Positions 1-11,778 of a stretch of 64,000 nucleotides of DNA are shown here, in pieces (position 1 is the first letter of the stretch; every line of letters begins with the position of its first letter). The translations under genes and the position numbers were made by a program. The stretch is from assembly GCA_016169945.1 (NCBI GenBank), contig JADLSH010000199.1, positions 1,922,001 through 1,986,000 on the forward strand, given 5' to 3'. This DNA comes from Trachythela sp. YZ-2020 (Eukaryota; Cnidaria; Anthozoa; Malacalcyonacea; Clavulariidae). The notes beneath the pieces were generated by a model. It saw nothing but the letters and a program-made list of their open reading frames with translations. It made no database searches and was not told the DNA's origin.

Positions 1-230
1 GATTGGACGCCCCTAAGTAAGTAATGAGGCAATATTACAACTATATGAGAACAGCAATGATAGATGAAATAGAATATTGAAATTATCTTTCCTTCAGTTC
101 AGCATAGACAAATGAGATCGAAGGGACCAAGACATTGATTACCAGTAGTTTAAAGAACATATCCAGGCTGAAACAGAAATTGAGTTCCTTGTATGTTTGC
201 ATGGTGAAAAAAAAGTTCTGTTAATGATGA

Positions 231-725
231 GTTATGTAATGTTATGTAATGTTATGTAATGTTATGTAATGTTATGTAATGTTATGTAATGTTATGTAAT
301 GTTATGTAATGTTATGTAATGTTATGTAATGTTATGTAATGTTATGTAATGTTATGTAATGTTATGTAATGTTATGTAATGTTATGTAATGTTATGTAAT
401 GTTATGTAATATTATATAATGTTATGTAATGTTATGTAATGTTATGTAATGTTATGTAATGTTATGTAATATTATGTAATGTTATGTAATGTTATGTAAT
501 GTTATGTAATGTTATGTAATGTTATGTAATGTTATGTAATGTTATGTAATGTTATGTAATGTTATATGTAATGTTATATGTAATGTTATATGTAATGTTA
601 TATGTAATGTTATATGTAATGTTATATGTAATGTTATATGTAATGTTATATGTAATGTTATATGTAATGTTATATGTAATGTTATATGTAATGTTATGTA
701 ATGTTATGTAATGTTATGTAATGTT
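231..725. repeat. 10-bp / 12-bp microsatellite array
   Basis: About 33 copies of the decamer GTTATGTAAT (231-560, with two variant units near 411 and 471) are followed by 11 copies of the 12-mer GTTATATGTAAT (561-692), then three decamers and a partial unit. The 12-mer is the decamer with an extra AT, so a TA expansion inside one unit was then amplified as a block. Confidence 0.97.
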
Positions 726-2179
726 AGCTTGTAGCCATTCAGCGACGATCTTATTTAAATTGATAACCAATCAGCAAGTGGCTTACGATGCAATGACGTA
801 ATGTTCCCCAAGACCATGACATCATTCAATTTTTCCTGTTCGCAGGCTAGATCTTAAATTCAACATGGCGCGTATGTTTTGAAATGTCAAAATAAATTGA
901 CAAAACGTGGTTAATTCATATAAAAACGTGGAAATACGAAGGTTTTCAATACGAAAGTATCGACTAGAACGAATGCTTTAAAATATGTGGCCAATTTCAA
1001 ATGCATGTAGTTGTTCTATTTCTGAAGGAGAAACTATCAAACTAAACAGTTAAACTACGACATATTTTAAAAATAAAACATTGTGTAATTGTATATGTAT
1101 GTATATATATATATATTTGTTACTCATTTGAATTGGTCTGCCAACGTTTAACCAATACGTGCGCCGTGCACGCAATTATTCGTATTCCACTGTTGTCGTG
1201 AGGAATGCATCTCGCTGAATACTTATATCGAGTCTGTTCAAGCGTTTGGGTCAAATCGAAGTATAATAATGAGGAGCTATAGGATCATCTTAAAATATTG
1301 CTAGATGTAGAGAGAACTAACGTCTTCGGTTTTCTTATAAAAACTTGACCTGTTTACAGTGTAATACAATGTATTAAATAAATGAATGTTCACGAATATG
1401 TGACAGCTGACCCTTGAACTCTAATAAATAGAGTTCGTTATTGCGCGTTTATGTCTGAATTATATTCAACACTGATTTCTAGTTTCTCTTTAGTTTCCCA
1501 CAAATACAAATAAATACCCACGTATGGTTCGCTCAAACTATTGTAGAGTATAGATGTTTTAGAGCGATGCGCTTTACGATCGTCAAGTCTTGAAGGCGCA
1601 ATGTTTGTTGTTGGAAATATAATACCTTCATATAGACTGAAGTATGTCGAATATTTTACATAGTGCGTGACGAATATCAGCATGATTTGTACGTTTCTCG
1701 TTCGTATTGCATTTATCGTATCGTTCCCTTGATGCGTTATTGATCTGGTTAAAACACAAGTATTCTATAAAGATGCACACAAGATTGACAAGAAAATTGC
1801 ATGCGTTTTGTGCGGATGACTTGGGTGACCGGGGGAGTGCAAGTTATGACACCCCCAAAAAACCAGGATGACGAAGAAAACAGACAGGGGCATATTAAAC
1901 CTATGGATTGGCTCTGCCAGCCGTAGTAACTATATACACCTCGTCCCAATGGGAATACTTGTCCCTAGAGTCATGCTATTGTTGTTTATTGTGTTTGCCC
2001 CCTTTGCAAAATGGCGCCCGAAATTGCCTATTGTTGAATATTACTCCTTCATGGGCAACTGTGGCAACACCTTGAGCAGATACATGTACGCTTAGCGTAC
2101 CTAATTTTAAAAATCGCCTCTATACTTGTACTAATATTGTAGCTATAAAGTGGCACGCCAGATTATAATCAAGATCAAA
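726..2179. other. No gene recognised
   Basis: AT-rich sequence with a short (TA)n run near 1098-1118. Small open frames of up to about 80 codons lack splice context, motifs or codon bias and look like chance. Confidence 0.5.
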
Positions 2180-2305
2180 TTACCTGAAAAATACAACAAG
2201 AAGTTCGACGTTTCGAGCCAAGGTCTTTCATACTAACTTCCAGACGAAGGGCCTTCGCTCGAAACGTCGGTTCTTGTTATAGTTTCCAGGTAGTTTCATC
2301 TTGTA
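2180..2305. repeat. Inverted pair of a CGAAACGTCG-type dispersed repeat
   Basis: A minus-oriented copy (2180-2232, with CGACGTTTCGAG) faces a plus-oriented copy (2244-2300, with CTCGAAACGTCGG and TTCCAGGTAGTTT), making a foldback of about 55-nt arms. Further copies lie at 57,845-57,915 and 63,325-63,385, so this is a dispersed family. A GATA-type microsatellite (about 2310-2335) follows, next to the 3' end of the minus-strand LINE fragment. Confidence 0.75.
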
Positions 2306-2489
2306 ATAATATAGATAGAATAGATAGATAGATAGAAAAGGGGCGTGTACGATAATAAGATTACAAAAATATAGCATAGATGGTAATACAGTATATAGTA
2401 AGAAAGTTATATAGGTACAAGAATATAAGGTATAGAAAAACGTATAGTGAAACATATCTATTTACAAATCTCTATGTCATTCAAAAATG

Positions 2490-3212
2490 TGAGTAGTGAT
2501 TTTAGTTTCAAAAGACATGAGGGAGTTGCCCTCCCTAATTTCATTTGGTAAAGAGTTCCAAATGTGTGCCCCGTCAAACATGAAACTTTTTTTCATGCTA
2601 TTAGTACGTGGCTGTGGTAAGCAAAGAGTACTTTAATTTGTCACTTCATTTTTGAAAGTAAATAAATCAGTAAGTGATTTAGGACCTATTTTATTCAACA
2701 ATTTAAACATCCGGTTTGACTTAGCCTTCATTCTTTCCGTTTTAAGTGACTTCCAGCCTAAAGCATCTAAAGCAACCTGATGATCTACGTCATTGCTCAT
2801 ATTCATTATGATTCGAGCAGCTCTGTTTTGGAGCTTTTGGAGGCGTTTTGACTTTTGATTGTGTTTCACCAAACACATCCCATACTTCACAGCAATAAGT
2901 AAAGTGTGGGCGAACAATAGAATTATATATAGAAACAAGCGTATCTTTCTCAACAAATTATTTTACTCGACGAATAGCTGATATTCCCGATGCTATTTTC
3001 TTGCAAACCTTTTCAGTATTATTCTTCCAAGACAAATGCTGGTCGACAGCCCACAGTCACTCCCAGAGTTTTGCAATTGCAAACTTGTCTAATTGGTTTG
3101 TTTTCAATGGTAATGTTTGGCTGTATATTTGAAACACTTTTTATCATTGGTTTAGATCCAATTAACATATATTCAGTTTTAGCTACATTTAAACTTAGTT
3201 TATTGGCAATTA
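2490..3212 (-). pseudogene. Non-LTR retrotransposon RT C-terminal fragment (decayed)
   Basis: Reading the minus strand from 3212 gives the typical C-terminal half of a LINE reverse transcriptase: ANKLSLNVAKTEYMLIGSKP, then LGVTVDQHLSW, KKIASGISAIRR, RPHFTYC, LQKLQNRAARI, and a terminal block with FDGAHIWNSLPNEIR ending near 2490. An in-frame TAA (near 2963) and at least one frameshift (near 2850) break it. The catalytic FADD region is not included. The 5' end of the fragment abuts a plus-strand RT fragment at about 3212. The GATA repeat just beyond its 3' end would suit a LINE 3' tail. The clade is not resolved; it resembles the jockey/CR1-type RTs common in invertebrates. Confidence 0.85.
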
Positions 3213-4258
3213 ATGCGTATGGTATTAGAGGTGTTGGATACCAATGGTTTAAGTCTTACTTGAACGGTCGTCATCAAAAGTGTTTTGTTAATGGGTGCTT
3301 ATCCGAAAACCGCGCATTAACTTGTGGTGTTCCACAAGGAACAATTCTTGGGCCGCTTTTATTCTTATTGTATATAAATGACCTGCCGAATTGCCTGTCG
3401 CATTCGCAGCCTCACATGTTTGCAGACGATACTCATTTGACGTATGCGGATAATGATATCACTAAAATCGAACATACCCTCACCAATGATCTTGAGAGTA
3501 TTCGCGAGTGGCTTATTGTAAACAAATTGACACTGAATATGTCCAAAACTGAATTTATGGTGATAGGATCAAGACAAAGACTTTACACCTTTGACAATGC
3601 ACCAGTACTTACAATCGAAGGGGCTCCTATCAAACAAGTAAATTCAACTAAGTCTCTGGGTCTTCATATCGATGAGCATCTTTCATGGTCTGTGCACGTT
3701 GATGCCATCTCTAAAAAAATTGCCTCAGGCATTGGTGCCTTGAAACGTATCCGGCCTTTTGTTCCTCGTACAATACTGCATACTATTTTTCACTCGTTAA
3801 TACAACCGCATTTTGACTACTGTAGTGTTGTGTGGGGGAATTACAATAAAACTCTTGCTGCAAAAATACAAAAATTACAAAATCGTGCAGGTAGGGTCTT
3901 AACTTTTTTCTGGCTATGATGCTAATGCTGATAGTCTTTTTGTAGACCTTGGATGGGAAAACCTTGAAACACAGCGCCAAATTCATAAGGCTACTATGGT
4001 TTATAAATCGATAAATGGGTTGGCGGCTGCTGAATATCTTCGTTCAAAATTTGTTGAACGCAGCTGTGTTTCAAGCTATTCTTTCAGGGACACTGTGGGC
4101 AAACTTGCTGTTCCTTTTCCTCGCACCAACTACCTAAGAAATTCGTTCAGTTACAGTGGTGCAGTAACATGGAACAGTCTTCCTGTATAATTGAGACAAG
4201 CTAATTCTCTTAATACGTTTCGGTCTGGTTGTAGGAAAATGTTCTCTTCTCGGCAATA
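3213..4258 (+). pseudogene. Non-LTR retrotransposon RT fragment (decayed)
   Basis: The frame opens inside the RT domain (YGIRGVGYQWFKSYL), then shows GVPQGTILGPLLFLLYINDL, the catalytic FADDTHL block, the NKLTLNMSKTEF thumb block, LGLHIDEHLSW and LQNRAGRVL. A frameshift near 3900 moves the rest to another frame (LGWENLETQRQIHKATMVYK to YSGAVTWNSLPV). A stop at 4188-4190 is followed by a further in-frame remnant to about 4258. The endonuclease and the first RT blocks are missing, so it is 5' truncated and dead. A direct repeat of CCACTAACGCAATTTATATG follows at 4260-4306. It is similar to, but clearly diverged from, the head-to-head minus-strand fragment, so they are two insertions and not one inverted copy. 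Confidence 0.9.
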
Positions 4259-4454
4259 ACCACTAACGCAATTTATATGCACACAACCACTAACGCAATT
4301 TATATGTTCTTGAATCCTCGTTGACGCATTGGCAATTTTCCAAACCGCTTGAAACTGCGACAACAAGACGGATTTGCTGATCGACGAATACAGTTTATTT
4401 TTATTACTCGCAAAATTTCATGTTTTTTATATGGATAAGTTCGAACCGTTATGT

Positions 4455-4945
4455 ATAGTAATATGGCGCGGCTCAGAGCCGCGTTAAAAAATAGGCGTAC
4501 GGACGTACGATTGTACGCCGAAAAATGCTTGGCGTACGTCAAGTCTCTAAGGAAACGTACGATAACGTACACTTACTACAGCTCCTTTGTATTAGCCTAC
4601 AATTACTTAAGACAACGAGCATTCTCTGGTCCGAGTGAGCGTCATCAATTTTCCATCTCGCTATCTGCGTGCAGCGCTTTTTAGTTTTACCGAACATTTC
4701 ACGTTGTTTAACGGTTAACTCGCGAGTAGCAACGTTTTGAATATTACGTTTTTAGTTACGTTTACGCCCGCGAAACATTCTATATTTCTTACAAACAGGA
4801 AATAAATCATATATAACAGAGAACATGGGTAAAACCAGTTCAGAAAATCGTACGTCAACATCGATAAAACGTACGCCAACTTTGCTATAGAGCGTACGAC
4901 TTCGTACGGCATTTCTCAAGCATTTTTTAAGCCCTGGGCCTCTCC
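4455..4945. mobile_element. Possible inverted-repeat DNA element rich in CGTACG
   Basis: The left end (GGCTCAGAGCCGCGTTAAAA, then many GTACG motifs and AAAAATGCTTGG) is matched in inverted orientation by the right end (CGTACGGCATTTCTCAAGC, TTTTTTAAGCCCTGGGCC). The ends are imperfect and no target duplication is evident. The internal sequence encodes nothing recognisable. Confidence 0.45.
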
Positions 4946-5490
4946 ATTTTAAATAGATGATATTGTTGACCACGCAGCAGTAAGATGAAAAACTGGAACA
5001 TACAAGAACAATCGCAAGTTCATTGAATCATTTAAATATACAGTTTTTTGTATACTCACTGGGACAATATTTCAAATAAAAGTAGTATTATATGGCTTTT
5101 ACCTGATAACAGATTCAGTGGAACGACAACCAATTACCAACTAAAACTTGTAAAATGAATGTGGTTAGCCAAGACCAAGAGGCGAGCTCTGCTTTGTTCT
5201 GACTTATACCGTAGAGTGATAAAAGATCCGAGTTAAATTGATCTGTGATGTTTCGAAAACCTACACTCCCGATATTATGTTTCATTTGAGATTCGGTCAT
5301 TTTAGATCAATAGAATAATTTCCGGTGTCAAGCGACATTTATGACTCCTGCGAAATACCTGACGAAGCGTGACGTACATCAGGGATTATAAACAATTACT
5401 AAGGGCCTGTACGTTCATATGGGGAAAAGCCGGCACCTCGTTCGATGGGGTAAATTTTCGTTCGAATGTACCGGGTGGGGCAAAAAAAAG

Positions 5491-5907
5491 TACGACTGTT
5501 TGATTTAGTATAACTTAAAAACTAAAAGAGCTATCACACTTAAACAAGTTTCTTTGCATTCAGAGATGTCTAACTTAAACTATTAAACTAATTTGAAGTT
5601 AGAAATGTTTCTTGAATAGATATGCTCTTTTATTCTAACATTTGGCCTTCTAACTTCACTTCATTGAAACGAATACTTGCGTAAAATGCTAATGGTTATC
5701 AAATTATTTAATAGGCCATTTTTAGCTAATTCTCGACACTTCCAAAAATGTTTACTCAAGTTTAAACACAGCTATCTCGGTCAATATTGAATGAAAATGC
5801 ACATGGTACATATCAAAATTTAAGTTAGACATCGCTGCATGCAAAACAAATTGTTTAAGTGTAATAGCTCTTTTAGTTTTTAAGTTATACTAAATCAAAC
5901 AGTCGTA
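5491..5907. mobile_element. Foldback MITE, 417 bp, ~87-bp arms
   Basis: The left arm 5491-5577 (starting TACGACTGTTTGATTTAGTA) is mirrored by the right arm 5821-5907 (ending TACTAAATCAAACAGTCGTA) with only a few mismatches. Similar TAAATTTTCGTTCGAAT sequence lies on both sides (about 5449 and 5911), so the element sits inside an older repeat. It has no coding capacity. Confidence 0.88.
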
Positions 5908-5910
5908 TAT

Positions 5911-6130
5911 AAATTTTCGTTCGAATATTCCATCCACAAACACCATCAACTTAGCGTTTATAGCCGATGTCAGCCCGAATGTGATTGGGGTCAAATACTT
6001 AAATCAAAGAACAATATATATTATCATATTCGTGCGCGCAACATGAAGAAATACCAACATCCCTGACTACTGAGCTACTGAGTCCAGTTTGCAAAGGCTA
6101 ACCACAAGTTCTTGTAAAGATATAGAGTAA
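5911..6130 (-). repeat. Degenerate SINE-like fragment
   Basis: The stretch TAAATTTTCGTTCGAATATT plus CATCCACAAACACCATCAAC recurs at about 54,300-54,350. The segment GAGCTACTGAGTCCAG and AACCACAAGTTC near 6068-6110 matches the tRNA-like head of the SINE at 22.6 kb. It is eroded and in pieces. Confidence 0.5.
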
Positions 6131-6274
6131 TGGTTAATGTCAATATGTGTGAAGTTATATCATACTGTACAAGAAGGAGTTTATTGGACAAATTAATAGT
6201 TTACAAAGCATGATTATAATCTGTCGCAAAAAATGATATATAATATAAAAATTGGATACGAATATTTTGCTATT

Positions 6275-6360
6275 ATCAGTCAAGGGCAAATTTGTAACAA
6301 TGCCTACGTATTGTAGCATTGCGGGAATGTGCGTCTGCACAGTGCACTGCAGGCTAACGC
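6275..6360 (+). repeat. Dispersed repeat, inverted copy at 54.2 kb
   Basis: About 80 bp (CAGTCAAGGGCAAATTTGTA through GTAGCATTGCGGGAATGTGC to CACTGCAGGCTAACG) recur almost unchanged in reverse complement at about 54,157-54,237, including the gcattgcggg core. Both copies neighbour SINE-like sequence, suggesting one composite family. Confidence 0.8.
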
Positions 6361-6563
6361 ATTGACTTTGACGTGTTCTTCCTTTGAACGTAAATAATGC
6401 AAATTCGTTTCCCATAGTTGATCTAAATATAAAGTAAGGAATGTTCTTCCTATAGCCACAGGCGTTGAAACATTGGTATGATCTTCCTGTAACACGTCAG
6501 CATTTAGCTATTTTATTCCTTTCAAATATATTACATTTAGACGTGTGTTTAGACCTACACTTG

Positions 6564-6694
6564 CTCCAAGTCTGTCTCTTAAAGGGGTTTTTATTGGGGA
6601 GTTATAAAGGATTGGGGAGTTATAAAAGGCGCACGAAGTTATAAAGTCCTTTATAACTCCCCAATAAAAACCCCTTTAAGAGACAGACTTGGAG
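6564..6694. mobile_element. Perfect 48-bp inverted repeat (hairpin MITE)
   Basis: Arms 6564-6611 and 6647-6694 are exact reverse complements (CTCCAAGTCTGTCTCTTAAA at the left end). The 35-nt spacer holds a further partial copy of GGGGAGTTATAAA. Perfect identity points to recent insertion or ongoing arm conversion. Confidence 0.93.
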
Positions 6695-8209
6695 AAAGTC
6701 TAGTCTAGTTTAGGCCCTGCGATTCCGGACTTCTTGGACCACCTGCCTCGTACCCAGGCGTCTCCAGAGCATTATTTAGAAATTAGTTATTGTTAGCAGA
6801 ATAAATACCCGTCCTCAAGGGAATTCAAGTCAATTGATGCTTGCAGAAAGAGCCAATCATATAGCGATCCTTTTGTATGGCCAACTAATCAGAGCTCGGA
6901 AAATCTAACCAATGGGAATCAAGGGCGGGTGCTAATTTGCGAGCTAAATTTCAAACCAGATCTTAGCCATGCCATGCCTTGCGCCTGACCATGTGGTTTC
7001 ACAATAAAATTGAAGAAGACAAGAACTCGAAGACGAAGAAAGAAGCTCAGTTTAAACTCGAAATGGCTATGCCGAGCTAAAATAGAAGTAAGTAAATGTA
7101 ATATATATATTGGCTGTATTTTGTTTGAAATGCTGTGTTATTCGTGTTCGGCCCAGGTCTTTAGTCTTAATTGCTTTAGCGCTTGCTTATCAATTCTGGC
7201 TTGTCTTTAACAATAAATTTGCTGGCCGCTTATATCGACTTCTGCTCGCTTTATATGTGGCTGTTCCTTGATATTTCTGCCGAATTTTGTTGTAATAGTG
7301 TTTTAAAACACCCGTAGTTTGATATGTGTAACTCACATTTGCTTTATCATTTATTTTAGCTCGTAAAATTCGACGAGAAAGTCACCTGGTTTAGCTGTTC
7401 ACGCGGCATGCACTGGTAAGCATATCGTCTATTGAAATGCCTTGTTTGTTATTGTAGTTGTTATTGTAGTTGCCTTTGAGATTCGCCTAGCCAACTATAG
7501 AACATTTTATAACCTTGTTCAAGTTTTACATAAAAAAACATTTTGGGATAGTTTTACAGTCAAACCTTTAAAGCGACCACCCTTGGGGAAATGGGTTGCC
7601 GGCCGTTTAATACTATTTAATACAGGGTGGTGCTTAATGCAGGTTCACTGAGAATAGACTCTGGGCGTGGTCAAGTTATCATTCCATTCAATTATACTGT
7701 TTAAACTAAATGTATTGAGTAAGTAATGAACAGATCAATGTAACAACAAAACAAATAACAGAATCCTTTTCAGTAAAAGCCTCCTGTATAACATTGACAT
7801 AGCCTGTGGTAATCGAGTTTTCGGGTTACGTAGAAACACTATACTTTATTCCCAGATGTATTCATATTGATCTGCAATTGAAAATCTGAATTTTTTCTTG
7901 TCAACTCCACCAAGTGAAGCATTGAAAGCACGATGTAAATTCAGTCTAGCCGTTAAATCTGTGTTCGACTGTAGTTGTGTTTTTGACAAAATTTTCCGAA
8001 TTTTTGCAACAGCGAGCGAAAATTGATCTAAAGAGTAAAGTCATTGTTCGAGTCGACAAATAATTTGTTGTAATATAACCGAGTCCTGTGGGACTGTTCA
8101 AGCTAGTTTGCTTTGCCCTTCGATGATATTTAAGTGCATGTTTTGAGATTGTTTAACGCAAATTTTACAGTTATATTGGAAGTTTGGAACTGAACTTACT
8201 GCTGTAGTA
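6695..8209. other. No gene recognised
   Basis: There is a weak SINE remnant (CCCTGCGATTCCGG, near 6716-6730). Otherwise it is unique AT-rich sequence with short random frames and no convincing exon. Confidence 0.5.
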
Positions 8210-8210
8210 T

Positions 8211-8354
8211 AAAGGCTGTTTTCCACTTCAACCGTATCGTATCGAAACGTAGCGTATTTCTTTGTTTCCTGAGCACTCGGGCAGAACTAATGACTTCGAC
8301 ACAAAAGAAAATGCTACGGTACGTTACGATACGTTTGAAGTGGAAAACGGCCTT
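8211..8354. mobile_element. Foldback MITE with AGGC-type ends
   Basis: The left end AAAGGCTGTTTTCCACTTCA is mirrored by the right end TGAAGTGGAAAACGGCCTT, and the homology continues inward through CGTATCG / CGATACG. The element is about 144 bp with no coding capacity. Its terminal motif resembles those of the elements at 14.45, 15.9, 43.8, 48.4 and 62.05 kb. Confidence 0.85.
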
Positions 8355-11300
8355 AATGCACGCCTTCAAATTCATGAATCAAAATCTCTCTCTTGTCTTG
8401 AATTTATTCAAATACTGTCTATGACTATATCCAAAATTGCGTTGCAAGTTTTAACAAAAATTCCCTCGTGTAACATTCCCTTAAGCTATAATTGTCTAAG
8501 GCTAAGATTAAGTTTGAATCTGATTTAAGTCACTGATGGACCTCGCTACAGTATATGATATTCTCAGATTTCTCGTCCAAGTTGCAATATCGTGAAACAA
8601 ATCTTTATAACTGGTATGTCTTATATTGTAGGTTTTACCGGCAAAAACTATATACCGTATCTATATATGACGGGAAAGGAACTGTCTTCCTGGGTGAAGA
8701 GATCACATCGCCTTTGCATAGTGGAAACATGGAGATTTTGTAAATGCTATGCCAGCACTAGAGACGTGTGTTATAAGTCGTGTATGACAGAACAAGTGAA
8801 AAACGAAGGAAGAAATGTTCTATTCTCGCAGAAGAAGATCGCTTGGAAGTGTCATCCATCCAAGAAGAGATGGCTTTCTTCAACAAACCAAAAGGGATGC
8901 CTACCAAGCTGGCCATAGGCATAGCTGGAACAGTGTTAAGATTCAATACCTGCCAGTGTGGTAATGATTGTGAATAATTGTGTTGATGAATTACCAGAAG
9001 TATATTTCAAGAACGACAGGTAATTGTCTAAGTGATGATGTTTAAATAAGTTAATATGTATAGACACTTGTTATGCCCAGAGTCTGACCAGGGTAAATTA
9101 TTCTAAGTTTTAAACAACTCGTACAACGTGTACAGACAACAGTACACAATGATCTAATGTATTTTCTCGAATGAGTTCCAAAAATTTAGGATCATTTCTA
9201 TTTTAGTACTACAAGCGGCTATTCAACAATTACGTCGTAATCGTAATACCCAATGTCATCAATAAAAGAGAACAAATTCATTCAGTACAAGTCAGATTTG
9301 GCAGTCACTAATTGTTTATAGGTGCATGCATGATTTCTCACTCGCCATATTTGCATAAAGGATAATAATCCATTTAGGGGGGGGGGGGGGGGGGCTTGAA
9401 AGAGCGCAAATTTGATGATGTAATTGTTGAATGGCCCGAAGCAACAAACATTTTTACAAACTTTACGGTTGTTGACAGTTTTACCATAGTCAATGAAGAC
9501 TGTATTGTGTGAAAATCTCAGCCAAAGTTCTTGTGCTATCATTTTGTTCATGTTTATGTAAACTTGTACACAATCATGAAGACAATGAATTTGTGACACG
9601 ATGAAGCAATCATCCAATGGCATCTTTTGGCGATGACTCGGTCATACTTTTGAAATAGTAACATTATTTCAAAGGATTTGTGTCCGGTGAAGTCGTTCCG
9701 ACATAAAATCGTACCTAATTATAGACGTCCTTGTTTCCAGACTATACATGTCTAGATTGACTATGGTCTTTCTCCCTTATTATGTTACCCAACATTACCC
9801 TCACACTGTCCTCTCTCTTATTTTACAGATTTGTGAATATCACGCCCAACAAACCTGTTAGATCGAAGATCTGAAGCCTAACAACACCACAAGAGGGACA
9901 GACGAAAATGAAAGCGGAAACGATGTCATTATTGGAAATCTTGCAACGTTCGAAAGAGGGTGTCATTGAGGACTTTCGCAAATGACATCAAACATGGCAT
10001 TTCAGGATCAAAAAATTCAAAATTCTTAACCTGTTATTTGCCAAAAAGCTCCAAGCAAATTGGCAAACGTTTTCGCAATTGGCAAGATTTTGATTCAAAA
10101 TTTATAGGATGTTTGTATTGAAAATTTAAAATCTGCGTCATTTTGACATTTGGTTCAAGCGCTGAGTGAAATCGCTTCAAATGACTGACTGACCATACGT
10201 CAATGCTCGGTGGCATTCGGCTCGACATTTCCCGACCTGTTAACGAGTATTTCCGAGCAATTGCCGTGAGCAATTAGCGCAAATGTAAGGCTTGGCCATC
10301 CTTGCATCCGTGCTTTTTGTTCACGGCATGAGATTGGAATTATTCGCCTGCAGGCCCGGAAAGGTTGAGGCGAAATGTCACCAAATTTTGATTTGTGGCC
10401 AGTCATTCGTCTGTGTGGCTTTATCTAGCGTTTAGTCTTTGTCATTTTGACCCAGGCTATAGCATTTCAGTACAAATGTGATTAAAATTAACTGGTTTAG
10501 AGATTTCATCTAGTTTTAATTTTGCAAAAGTATAAATTTTGAAAAAATAAAAAATCTTCATTTGTGGTGTCCGATGGTATCCCTAATGGTGGTCGTAATG
10601 GATACAAATGGATAAACATCGTCAGCAAGGATCACTTATGGATATACAGCTACACAAGGTTAAAGAGAAGGCTTACTCCAGGTGCAAATTTTTTTATTTT
10701 AGCCTACGTTCAGGCATTAGATAATTCGTACCCAGGACTAAAGTTGTGTGTGCATGCTCGTTGTGAGTCTCTGGGTACAACACTTCGGACAAAACCTGGC
10801 GGTCTGCTTCAGTATATTTGCACACTCGATCGATTTTCTGTTCCGATTCTTGCACGAGTAAAAATAAACTTCAAAATGCATATCTTCTTGCAAAAACTGT
10901 AATTTAGAACTTCGTCAGCCGGTTTCTGAGCTCAAAAGACGATCTTAAAAGAGGGAAGCACTTGAACTTTTGGAGATTGCATGGTAGTTGCATGATACTT
11001 GCATGCTTAGGTTTAGGTACTTGTTCCATTGTTTCCCTCTTTGTGTAAATGTACTGCTTAGGTGCGCAAGCAATGCAAGCGCGGCGCGCAAAGCCACGCA
11101 ATAGTTCAGATATTAGTGCAGGACGTGTTGACAAGTTAAACCTTGCCAGACTTCAGTCTTTCGGATTTGAGAGGATCTAAAAACAAAGCTGGCATCGTTT
11201 TTCTTGGGTTAGTGGGGGGTACAAATGGTACCCATAGCTTAGAGGGTGCAAATGGTACCCCTAAGAAGAATTGGTGGAAATCTTGGTGGATTCTTTCATA

Positions 11301-11601
11301 CTCAAGAAGATATGCAAAGACGTAGTGACGACCCAAAACAATTTCTCTCCCGTAGCAAGGTAAAGCATGCACATTCCTGGTAGTCGGTCTTACTTCATGA
11401 AAAATAGTCCGCTACCAGTGACTAGGGCCCTCTCTTGTGGCGGTCATGGCGGTTCAAAGACTACCATAGAACACAAGGTATATCAACTGTACGTTACCCC
11501 TGCTTGTGGTGGCTCATAGGTGCGATACGCACTAGGTTAAGTTAGGCTAAGGGCATGAACGAGACGCCACAATCAGGGGCATTGCTTTTCAGGGCGGTTG
11601 C
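8355..11601. other. No gene recognised; contains a G18 run
   Basis: Open frames at 8592-8977 and 10,564-10,902 (about 60-112 codons) have no recognisable domain, no conserved splice structure and no start context, so I do not call them. A run of 18 G lies at 9377-9394. A GGTACC-containing direct repeat (GGTGCAAATGGTACCC-like) is at about 11,215-11,262. Confidence 0.45.
9377..9394 (+). repeat. Poly-G run (18 nt)
   Basis: Eighteen consecutive G residues. Such a run could form a G-quadruplex and is also prone to length error in sequencing. Confidence 0.9.
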
Positions 11602-11778
11602 GCGACGTGTTACAATTTCATGTCCTGTAGACACTAAATATGTAGATTAAAGGAAATAATAACATTGACTGAAGTCTTAGGGTTAGGCTTTAGGTTTCTT
11701 TTCGGTCAGACTTCAGTCAATGTTAATTCCTTTTGTCTGCATATTTAGTGTCCACAGGACATGGAATTATAACACGCG
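11602..11778. mobile_element. Foldback MITE, ~177 bp
   Basis: The left arm (GTGTTACAATTTCATGTCCT ... CATTGACTGAAGTCT) and right arm (AGACTTCAGTCAATG ... AGGACATGGAATTATAACAC) pair over about 80 nt each, with a short loop around 11,677-11,710. Ends are approximate because GC-rich CGCG sequence lies on both sides. Confidence 0.85.

Noticed and set aside
2243..2275. Hammerhead ribozyme in the GACGAAGGGC...GCTCGAAACGTC repeat
   Set aside because: The CUGANGA core is not intact (A replaces U in CAGACGA here and at 63.3 kb) and an extra A precedes helix II, so I do not call a ribozyme.
2490..4258. Twin-priming (5' inversion) of one LINE
   Set aside because: Both arms contain the RT C-terminus and differ clearly in sequence, so they are not parts of one inverted copy.
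8592..8977. Lys-rich small protein gene(s)
   Set aside because: Two overlapping frames, no family, no consistent splice sites. Left as unassigned sequence.
10564..10902. 112-codon plus frame as a gene
   Set aside because: No recognisable domain or neighbouring exon, and the length is within chance for this composition.
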